DNA of 64,000 bases from Anoplopoma fimbria (Eukaryota; Chordata; Actinopteri; Perciformes; Anoplopomatidae): the NCBI RefSeq assembly GCF_027596085.1, contig NC_072467.1, positions 372,005-436,004 of the forward strand. Reading direction: 5' to 3'. Below the pieces are notes generated by a model that worked only from the letters and a program-made list of their open reading frames with translations, searched no databases and was not told where the DNA came from. Shown piece after piece: positions 17,301-29,300 of this stretch (the stretch's first letter is position 1; each line of letters opens with the position of its first letter). The position numbers were made by a program, and so were the translations under genes.

Positions 17301-20300
17301 AGAAATAGTCTCATTTTCACACACTGACTGAGATGATGCCTCATACCTTCACAACCCAGCTTTTAATTACGATCTAGGCTGGAATGTGAATGGATGTTGG
17401 TCACTGACTGCATGTTTCCCCACAGCCATGACGTATGACAAAAGTTAGGGTCTATATTCGGCGTGCTGTAAATGAGGCAGTTCATTTTCAGTTCTCCATG
17501 ATTTCTTTGCACCTTCCTTTGGCACCTCGTGCCTGTGATGCTTCCTCCACAACACATTTACGCTCATCACTTCCTCACTCCTCATTCGCTCTTCCCTCCT
17601 CTTCTCATCTTTCTTTTTGCCCCCTGTCTATAATTGGATTCTATTTTCAGGCTGCTATAAGTGTCCATGTCTCTTGTGTTTGTGTCTCGCACCCCATTTT
17701 CTGTCTCTCCTCCATCGTCACCCTCTGCTCCTATCGTTCCCAATCACACCCTCCATCTTTCTGTCGCTGTGTAAGCAACTCCTTTTATTCTTCTGTTTTG
17801 CCAACAAACTGTTTTATTACTGCAAAACCTTCCATTACCCTTTTTATCCCTTTTGTTATAGTCAGATATGATAGACACTAAAAGCCTTGTGCAGAATTAT
17901 GTCAGGTGAAGTAATGCAGCGCTGAGTAAACTGCACCTAACTGACTGAATAGCTCTCTCATGACCTAATTCTGGTAGTCTGGGTTACACAGCGATCTGAG
18001 ATAGAGGAGGATATATTTAGTGAGTAGAGAGATATAAAAATGAGGTTTCAATATACTGTAGTGCCCACAAAACACAGGAATTATGTTTAAGTAAGTGTTG
18101 GCATCTAAATAATATGTAAGTCATATCATTTGTAAGAAAGGCACGAGCTAATTAAACAGGATTTATCAAGGGGAGGAGTGGAAAATGAGAGGCTGACAGA
18201 GGGAGGGAGTCGTACTGTCGGACTTGGTTGGCTGTTGGGATGTCTCTAGAGGTGCAGCATGTATTTAAAAGACGAAAAAGACTTAGAGACAGGAAAGAGA
18301 GGCTATCAGAGAGGGGAAAAAGTTGACTGACGAGTAGAGGACATGGGGATCTCTCATCAGACCAAAAAACCCTCATCAACAAGGCCTGGAACCTGCAAAA
18401 CTACAACCCACACGGCTCGACGCAGTCACGTAGCACAGAATCGCGCCACGCCCGTGCGGACGGTGCACATCCGACCGCTGCCCTCTCGAAACACACCCTC
18501 ACGCAAACAGCACGCACAGACCCGCAAGGTGCACACACATCTGACGCAGACGCACAGGGCGAGCTCGCCGTCTGCACACTGCTGCCCGACCCAGCGCCAC
18601 CAGCAGTACACGGCTCACAGCGATCACTCGGGCTGCACCTTCTACTGCTATTTCTGCTACTGCTGTTACTGCTGCTGCCTCACGGTGCTCTCTTTCTCTC
18701 TCCTCCTCCTCCTGTCTCCACCTGCCAACGCTCCTCCCTCTGCCTCCTTCACCACTTTGTCATCAAATGTCACTCTTCCTCCTGCCTCCTCCTCCCCCTC
18801 TCCATCATCAACTTCCTGTTTGGATGAACTTTCCTGTATCTATCCTGGCGTCAACCTGACTTCCTCCGCTGTGTCTCCATACTGCCCTGTGCCACCTTGT
18901 CTCATTTATGATGGTTCTTCCCCTCTCTTCTATCTCTCATCTTCTGACCTCACCCATCCTAACCAACTCACCTCCTGTTGCCACGGCTCCTCTACTTCAT
19001 CTACTTCTCCCTCTTCCTCTTCCGTGCCCTCTGACTCCATCCTCCCTCCTCATCATCCTATCCTGTGCCGGCCGTGGCCTTCTCTGCGCTCTCTTTCCTC
19101 CCTGCTCCTCTGCCCTCCCAGCTTTGGGGATCCGGTCTTATCGTACGCGTCCACTTTGGAGCACATCCCCACCCGGCCTCGGACGCTGCTGCGCCAGCAG
19201 AGTCTCCAGCAGCCTCTCATCCACCCACCAGGGCCTATTCTCGGTCATCCCCCCACCACATCCCAAAGTTTGGGACAATTACACACTGCTCCTGGACAGC
19301 CGGGGGGAGGCGGGGGTGCTGGGAGAGGAGAGGGAGGTGGCGGCAGTGGTGAGGGTGGGGGTGCAGGTACGCGAGGCGGTCCCAGGGGTGTGCGGGGCAG
19401 CCCATCAGGAGCAGGGGCCTCTCGCTGTAGGGGAGGTGGAGCAGCGGGGCGTTCTCGTGCCAATCCTGGCAGCTGGGATTACACGATGGACCAGATGCGA
19501 AGTCGTGGCCTGGACGTCAAGTCCTTCCTGTGAGTTTCTGCAACTCTTCCTTCAAATCTTTATGGAGTCTTGTGTGTCATCACCTGCTTCAGGCCTCTGT
19601 CTCTATCTGTGTCTTACAGTGCATGCTATGTTATGCTAAACTGAGTTATTTTAAGCATTTGTTTAAGGTAATGCTTTGCAATGCTTAATGTCTCAGAATC
19701 AAATAATAATAAGTATTTTTAATAATGTATCTATGTTTAAGTACTAACTAATCTGCTTTTACCTTTGTAATCTGTGCCTCTTCTTTCGGGGGTCTATTTT
19801 CAGTTTGCATCTGATATCCAGGGAAGGATATTACTTCTGTCTTTCAAAATATGTACTGTGTGATTGTGTGCATACACTCATAAATGTGTATTGTGTAGAT
19901 GTGTGTTTTTGTGTTCACGTTTGGAGCATTTGCAGGATTTGCATTACTTTCACTGTAACACTGCCAAAAAAATATTTTATCAACAGATACATAAGGCAAT
20001 TTAGTCCATGTTGTTTGTAATGTAGGATGATGAAGTTGATCCCAAATGAGGAGGCCAGAGGATGGCTTATATGAAATATTGATTATAAATGTTAATAAGG
20101 GTAGAGTTATAAATGTAAATAGGCTGCTGTCTTTTAGCTCTGTGGTTGTGTAGGAGATGGATCAACATGTCATTTAATCAAGACGTCATACATAGATATT
20201 AACAATTATACATTATGGTTATTATAGGGGGAGTTCATGGTAACTTGATTTATGTTATGATCCTTTCAAATCTCAGCTGAAACTGATTGTTAAATGAATC

Positions 20301-23300
20301 AATACCTTGTGAGCAATAATAGTTATCTTCATATAAAGTGATGCATCAGTGATCAGTTAAAATCAATGACAAAGCTTCTTATTGAGCAATCTGTTGGAAA
20401 AAATGTTTTAACAGATTTCTTTCCTAATTTTAGAATTATATAACATCATGTTCATAAAAAAATGGCAAGGAAGTTGTGACATATTGTAGGTTTTTTCTGT
20501 CCCATTCTGTGAAAAAATGGTTCAATTTTTACACTGTACGCTCTGCTAAGCAGTAACATCTGTTTGGATGGCATTCAGCCTGTCTGCTGCAATTGTCTTT
20601 GCAGGACAGAGCTGATGGTGCTCGTGCATAATATTCATGAGATGGTGACATAAAAAGGAACATTTTATATTCACGCAGTCCCACTCAATTACATGATGTT
20701 ATTTCAAAGCCATCCTTTGAAATGACTGTTAAATACCCTACTCAGGAGACACACACCAGTAGGCCTAATCCATATTTCATGAGTATTTGCAACTAAAATG
20801 GCACCTTTTCTTTCTGGTACCACTGTAACTTTTATGCTAATGGTGTTAGCCTGCTGACATATGTGTCACTGTGCATCAGTAAAAGAACGAGGGTTAAGCA
20901 GCTGTGTGTAGATTTGTGTTAACCCTGAAGCATTGATCTTATGTCACCAGCCCCATTACTTCCACAACATATTGTTACTTCAGGCCAGAAGTGGAGGGAG
21001 GGCAGATGAGGGAGAGAGGGGGTGATGAAGGTGTGACGAAGGACACTGCCAAGGTAAAACATGTGTTTAATGTCCCTTTGCACTGAATCCATTTTACAGT
21101 AGCTTCACACCCTGTTTTTTTTTTTTTATTTGGGTACAAGCTTCTCCGGGCATTTGAGTATGACACAGCTGAGCTAATGTCACCGGCTAGCTGAGTATTA
21201 GCAATGTAGCACACGCCACCACCAAGGTCATTGAGAATATCGCCCATAGTACTCAACTAAACTAGTCAACTCATTGAGGTCATATTTTGTGATGTATTTC
21301 CTTCAGTGCAACAGCAACACTTCATACATATGATGAATGACAGAGCGGTCTAGTAATAGACATGACCCACTGTTCAAGCCAGTTAATTTCAATCTTGGCC
21401 AGATTCCCTATCTGGGTGAATCATTGCTCAATGAATGTGTTGATGTGATTGACATAGATATCTAGCCTTTGGAGCCATTTGACCAAATGGATATCTTGGG
21501 TGAATGGTCTCTCTGCTTTTTGGCTTGAAATCAATAACTTATCCTAGCGTCATTAATGTCTGCTCGCCCCCTCGCTTCATGAATGTCCGATGCATTAATT
21601 TAAGTGTTTTTCCAATATCCTTGAGTGTAAATGCTCATACTTGAAAGGTGACGCGAGAAGAGGGATCCAATGGCCATTAACCAATGACCTATACTTACAG
21701 TAACAACATAAGAACCATGTCTTTTTATTTTATTTTATTTATAAGGATTGCAGGGTCTTTTTGAACCTTTGTATTAATCGTGTTGCCGTATTTATTTATT
21801 TAACTGTTCTTAAAAACAATGTATATTAAGTATGAAAATTCATTGATGAGAAATTATCACAAATTGACAGCTAATTATTTATATATAACTATTTATACTA
21901 GTTATTTATTTTCAGGCAACATGTGCAACATATATATCCAGTCTTAGCCAATTTAGCTGCCTGTGAGAAATAGTCTAGCATTTTTGTGTCATTTGATCGG
22001 CCTATATAGAGACCAGCGATCAAACTATTTAGAAACATTTTGGCCCTGCATTTGACAGGATATACGTGGAAATATTATGGAGTACATTAGTCCATGTGTA
22101 AAAACTAGCAAGCAAGCGAACAGATAGGTTGAGACAGTTTGCTAAAAGACATGAATAGTCAGTAAAAAAGAATAAGCTAAAAGTAATGGATAAAAGTTAA
22201 GATAGTTTGATAATAGTAAAGGATAAATGATTGAAATAGTGAGCTAAAAGTAATAGATAGAAATTATAGTAAGCAGAAAATATAATGTCTAAAATTTCCG
22301 ATTGTTAGCTAAAAGTAAAGGATAAAGGTTCTAGTTTGCTAAAAGTATGAGATAAATGGTTAAAATAGTGATGAAAAAGAAGGTTAAAGTTTGCTAAAAG
22401 TGATGGATAAACAGTTGAAATAGCTAAAACTCATGAATAAAAAAGTTATTGTTAGCTATAAGGTAATGAGAAAACAATTGAAATTGTTCACTAAAAGAGA
22501 AAAATAAAATGTTGAAAAATAAAGACGATAGTTTGCCAACAGTAATGGATAAATGTTTCAGATATATAATATAGAAAAAACCTCTAAAATTGAAACATTT
22601 ATGACGTGTGGTGTCAGCAAAGGGGTACTTAAGTTAAGCTGAAAGCGGTTGTGGGTTCACGTCTGACATAAAAGGCTGTGAACAATTGTTATAGAAATAT
22701 AACGGAGAAATGATTAAACAAGGCTTTATGGTGCTGCAAGAAAAGCTTTTGACAGCATGTAAGAAAGATGAAATTGTGAAGTTCAGGGTGATATCTTTCC
22801 ACAGCTTGGCAGCCCTGTATTTTCTTAGCGGAGGTATTGTAACGCAGTCAGAGGCTTAAGCTATAGAACCGTGGGTGTGGGTGACAGGAAGTAGGGAAGG
22901 AGGCAGAGCATTAAGAGCCGAGGATAGCGAAGAGGGGGGAAAGGGGATTTGGAGAGCAAGTGTGGCATAATAGAGAAGATGAAATGAGAAGAGAGCAACA
23001 CGGAGCGTGTGAGAGAGCACTGACCCAGAAAACGGTGACATACACCAAGCACCTCAAGATACTATGTCACTCAAATAGAAACAATTAGTCCAGATCTCCT
23101 TAATGGGGATTAATTAAATCTTAACTCTGGAGAAAGTCGGCAGGCATGTTCGATGGGAAAGGTGAGTCTGGAGGGAAAGCAGAAGGCGGGTTAAATAACT
23201 AAATAAATGACTGTGAGTGCTGGTGGTGTGTGTATGTGTAAGTGTGTGTGTGTGTGTGTGTGTGTGCATACAGGCCTGTACATACCTTTTACATGTGTGG

Positions 23301-26300
23301 AAGCTGATGTGCAAGCTGCTGAATATCACATCCATTAACAATCATTAACTAATCACCAACAGCTTCCCTTAATTATTTGTTGTCTGTACGATGTGAACAC
23401 AGCTTGCACCTGTCGTCAGCGCCACTTCATTAAAATCATTAAGTTATTATTAATGTGGTCTTTCAGTTTTCGGTTTCTTTTAAATATCCTTCCCTGGACA
23501 AAGTGTTTACTGCCGGGGTGTTGCACTTTTCACTTAATGACTGCTTCCTCTGTTTAATGTCATAAGGTCTCTTATTGTCCGGCCGCATTCTGCTTTCTGT
23601 CCTCGCTGCCACTTAAAATGACCTCTCTGTTCTTCTCTCCCCCTTGCACCACACCTTCTTTATGTCCGATTTCCCTATCCTTTGCATCCGTTCTCTTCTC
23701 TGGCCTCTCGTTCTTTCTCTGTTTCTATGTCTATATCGTACTTATTTTATGGGGAGCCAGTGAGGGGAAGCTGGTGGTCCTGGCTCTGGCCATTGGTGTG
23801 GCCGAGCAAGATGACTTTGCCAATATCCCTGACCTGCAGGAAACAGCGCAGGCACCACCACCAGCCAATCAGGAGCCCCCTCCTGAGAAGAGGTACCAAA
23901 TCATGTATGAGAGTGCCTGTTGTGTGTGAGAGAATGATGTGGTGCAAGTGAAAGTATGTGAAGGATATTATATATATAAAAAAGAAGAGAAGAAGAAGAT
24001 CATTTCAGAATCTTGGTAGAGGAGAGTAGTTTTGTTTTGTAGTGTTTTCGGTGAGTCACTGCACTTCGGTGCATTTTGCCACAGACCTGCACCTGAAACA
24101 GAACCAGAGCTCAACACTCTGTTTTTGAAATAAAAATGAGAGCTGACTATGAAACCAAATGTAGAATAAAATGCCTGAAATGCTTAGATGAGTAAAGAGA
24201 TTTGGATGTTAGCTGAGATAAAACAGCAATGAGCTCAGAAATCACGGCAGTGAGATTCTCACTGGTACTCAAGTTCTTTTTTCTGCTTTTAGGGTAAAAA
24301 TTTCAGCGAGTCACATAAAACCAACGTTTTCTCATACCAGTGGTCTTTTATTTTCTGACAATGACATCGCAATGACATTCTCCTCCAACATTTCATCTCT
24401 ATTCGTTTGTATTTTCACTCCTGCCTTACAGAGACCTCCCATCAGTAATTGTTGTATTTTCTTTGTATTTTCATGCTTTTTTTATCCCTTCTACTCCTGT
24501 TTTCGTTTTTTCCCTCCTGCTCATTAGCTCCCTTCAATCACCCTCTGCTGCTCTGAGAGTCCCGTCTCTGTAGCTCCACCGAGGGCCCAGAGAGCCTCCT
24601 CATTATTCCACAACATGTTAGTCACTTACATAAACACACTGCTAAAAATAAACCTCTTCCTTGCCAGCTACCTTACACGCCAGAAGCCAAAATATTTCCA
24701 CTCATCTATAAGGATGCACCCCTCTCATCAGCATCTCCCTATCTCCCAAAATAATTAGTTTAGCATTCTGTTTAGGAATCGGACCAATTTTTTTTTGGGG
24801 AACAGTTTAAGACTAACAAATGAGTACAGTGGCTGTGTCATGAGAATCAAACAGCTAAAACCGCACTGTGCTTGTGTTGTTCCCTTTTCGGCCATGGACG
24901 GTGGTTTTGATTATTTTTACCAGCGTGTAACACCATAGTGTCAGAGTGAAATCCTGCGTTTGGTCCACCCAAGGCAGATGCGACACACTCGATTTCCTCA
25001 GCAGTCCAATTAGGTCATTTTAACCTCACTTTGATTCTGTGACAAATTGGAGACAATTTGGAGATACATAATATGACACACACCTTAAAACAAAATGACA
25101 GGGGAGGGTGAACAAATTCTGATTTACTCGTCACACCAATTATTCCTCATTCACAAGTGTTTCATCAATTTGACACATGATTTTAAACTAGGGCTCTATT
25201 ACAATACAGACGGTAACTGTTTTCCTATCTGGACCACACAGCTGCAAGACAACTGGAGAAAGTTGTTGGTCTCTTGCATCTTAGCACGACAGATATTGTC
25301 CTCCCTGAACTATAAAGCAGCTTTTATTTATTATAAAAAGTTAGCCTTTGGTGTTACACTACATTGACAACTAGTGAGAGGTATTTGCCTCTTGGTTTGT
25401 CTGCCTTATTTCAGTCTCTTGCCCTGAAGCATCCTGTGGCCTTTTCCTTGTCAACACAGCGCTGCATGGAGTTACAAACAAGCATGAAAATATTCTTTCA
25501 GTAACAATGTCGCCTTTGTGAACATCGAAAACATCTCCATTGTTCAGGATTAGTTTAAAACCCGTAGAGCCACAGAGGAGAACAAATTTTCGGTGTAATT
25601 TGCTGTGCACATTACATCTGGCTCTCCCAGCTTTCGCGATCACCCGGAAACATGGTTTGTGAAATCCACTAATAGACTGAACAGCAAGCAGGAACCGCGG
25701 GCCGTTCAGTCCAGCTCCTGCTCGCCACGATTTAACGGTGATTGAGTGCTTTGTGTTTTTTTTTTCTAGATTAACCTGAGGTTCATTTAATTTCTTTCAG
25801 TCCAAACAGAATGACTGGCAGCTAACAATAGAGAACTATGAAGTAAAAAGATTTGAATATAATGAAAGTTTCGGCCCTTTATCAAGCTCCTGTGTAGCTC
25901 TCCCCTGAGCTGTAAACTAATTCCACTTGAGCCACTCATTGTTTTATTTGTTTCATGATTGATTACAAATTCAACTGTATAATAAATGATTTAGCCACAC
26001 TTTAATTGGATGCTAAATTTAGAGGTTTGAAAAAAGGCAATAAGCCCAGAGTATATTAGAAATGCAAGGTGTAAGCGTGCTGGGAGTGTATCATTCCCTG
26101 CAGTGTTAGTGCTGACTTCACAGATGTCTGACCATGATTTAATCAATCATGCTTGCGGCATATTGCTCATTCTAAACGGGGCTCTCAAGCCGGAGACAAA
26201 GCTGCGCTTCCATTCGTCTCCCGCTCTCCACAGCCCTTGTGTAGCCATATCATCGAGTCCGTGCATTGACATCAAACATGTCCTTGGTGTGCCCATCACT

Positions 26301-29300
26301 CATCGCCATACCTGCATCACACCATTCAACTAAATGGATCATCTGAACAACATGTGACAAACTATTTCAGTCAAACATAAAAGCCTCTGAAGTTAATGTG
26401 AATAGTTAATGTGACTCTCAAACGTAAGCATCATCAATGCTAACATAAAAGGTAAATCTCTGCTCTGTTGATGAAAATCAAAGAGCTGCTCTGCACGGCG
26501 GATATGTGGTGCCCTACATTAGTGGAACAACAACCAGTGATAATAACAATAACTATTTAACAGCCATAGTTAATAGTTGCTTTACGGATTCACACATGGA
26601 TTCAGTTATAAAATATAATGCATAGTTAAAGATCAAAGCAGTTTTATAATAACCACTGGACTAAAGTACCTAACAGTAAATAAAGTTAAAAACTAGCCAA
26701 ACCTCGAGCAGCCAAAACAGTTAACAACAGTCAAATGCTGCTAACTCATTGATGCATCAGTATTCACAATCTACTAATGTCATAAGAGATATTTCTGCAA
26801 AATGATTACTTCCACTTGATACTTAATGTTAATTTAGCTCACAATACATATGCACTTTATATTGGGTTGGAGTTTGAAATCACGACTTTACTTATAATCA
26901 AGTATATTTGCGTCGTTGTATAATTAATTTTGCTCTAGTAAAAGATCTGAGTGCTTCTTGCACTACTGGAAACAGTAATACTGTGGCCTTGCACTACAAT
27001 CAGCCAAATAATCTTGTTAATTGGAACATCATGTATGTAAAGTACTTAAGGCACAATTAACAATAAGTGGGGATTTTGGTTACACTTCAGCTATGTGTTA
27101 ACGCTTCATTGTTGCTTGGCCATAGTCGAAGGCGAGCCAAACAAACACACTGTTCTCCCAATGGGAAGGTGTTGTAGAGCGTAATATTCATTACCCTCCT
27201 TCACTGACCTTGAGTGCTATCGCTGGATGAAAGTGTTCTGCGTAACCATTTGTTCATGAAGTGATGCAGGAGCTGACTGACAGCTTGAACTGCATCGGAG
27301 CTGTTGGTGGTGACCGAGACTTTAAAACCAAGGTAACTCAGTTTCAGGGGAGAGAGAAGGAGTGAAGGTTGCACGATGAAATAGCAGAGTAACTCTGTTG
27401 GATTACAGCAATTGTGTTTTGCTTAGATTCTGTGGCCACACATGCCAAGATGTTTATATCCCAGGCATCCATAGGTTGTGGATTTAGAAAGCTTAATTAG
27501 GGTGTTCAAGTGGCTCGTTAATGCCTCATTGGTCTTCACTCAACAATTCTTTTGTGATTGAGCGAACCTAGTATACACTGTAGGTTCTCCTCCAGTGTTG
27601 CTATAAAGAGAAGCCACAATCCCTGAGAGCTTTGAATCTAGATCTCTGTCTGAGCAGCCAGCGGAAGGTCCAATGAGGATGGAGGTTTAGGACAGGAGAG
27701 GCGGGAAAACATCCTCATGCCACATTAACATTCAATCCACTTGCCTGTGGTCTTTCAATTATTCATCCATGCATGTTACATAATATTGTGTAAGCCGGTG
27801 GAATTTCTTCTTGTTTCAGAATGGATCTTGCAGATATGGATAAATATAGATGCAAATAGATGTGCCTCAAAGATGTGATGCACTCAGGGATGCACTTTAA
27901 AGTGGCTGTTAATTGCCAAGTGGGCTATACAATACTGCTTTATAATTTATGATCTTATTTGATTCCTTAACTTGACATGAAAGGAAAAAGACAAACGTGG
28001 TGTATAGGGGTTATGACCTTTAACCTAAATGAATACAAATGATTACGTGTTAGTGCTCCAACTGCATTAGTCTTACTAGGAGTTCAGCCTTTGTTGTGGT
28101 GGAGGTCGTGTGTAGGTTAATGTAATGTGAGGTCATTCTGAGGTCACATACATGTGCAGGGTAACAGTTTAAGGCGATAATTTCGGGCCTTGCTGTTACA
28201 ATGCTTCCAGATGATGTAATCTGTTTGTACATAAACATGTAAATTGATTATGCTATGCTCTGCTAGTCTGCTCCTCCTGTGACAGCGGCTTTACAGGCCT
28301 GGCTAATCAGCCAAGTCCTCCGTGGGCTCTGCTTAAGACGGTCCCTGAGGCTCTGGCTCCCCGTGGCCACCATGCTCATCCACAAAGCACAGGGGGGGTG
28401 TTGAGATGCATTCAGTTACGTGCAAAAAGCGGGGGAAAGTAGATAGCACTAAGGCTGAGGAAAAGGGAGAGGGGGTGGAGGTTAGTGCAGTCACACATCC
28501 ATCCATCCATCCATCCATATGACAGGGGAGGATGAGGGAATATTTCCCGGATAAAAATCCATCTTCCTTAGGAGAGAGTACTTTATTGTACTCTGCACAT
28601 CCATGCGTTATGCGGGGCTGAAGGCAGCACTCTAGCCAGCAGGTCTCATACATACAGATCAGATAGATGGATGGCTATTTGCAGCATTTACCTAGGAACC
28701 TTGTGTCCTGCCTCAGAACAGGTGGCACATCTGCAGCAGCCTCCACCTCAGAGGCAATCTTTGAATCTAATCGGGATGCAAAACATTTTGTAGACTCTTG
28801 AGACATTTACAAAAACGTTTTTGATGATTTCATGTTGCTGGATTCCCAAGCATGAGAGGTTAGTTGTTTTAATTGAGCTCGGAGACATCATGAATGCTAA
28901 ATTGCAGAGAGTATTGGGAGGCCATAAAGGGAGGTGGGGCTTAACTTTTAAAGATAGAGCAGACACTAAGCTTGTCTTTGGATTTAAAAGTAATCATGCG
29001 TGAATGTATCACAGTCAAAAGGGCAATTTTTGGCCACCAAAGTTAAGAGTAGCACATCTGAAATACCTCCTCTAATAAAATAAAAACAGAAATAAAACAG
29101 TGCTTATTCAGATCAACGTTTGAAACCTGCTGAATTCTCTTGTGGTTTAAAATTTCCATTTGAAGCAGCAGAGACACAGCAGGCAAGCGTTTAGTGCCTC
29201 CCATGTTGCTTCTTCCTGAAATGGGATTTCAGTAAACGATGCTATTTTAGACTCATTTCCAGTTCCAACATGCAGGAAGTAATTAGTTAACAGTGAACGC

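Noticed and set aside
18908..19639. 243-codon frame overlapping the third optional exon
   Set aside because: It is in another frame and only reflects the C/T- and G-rich composition; the conserved residues are in the 19122-19529 frame.
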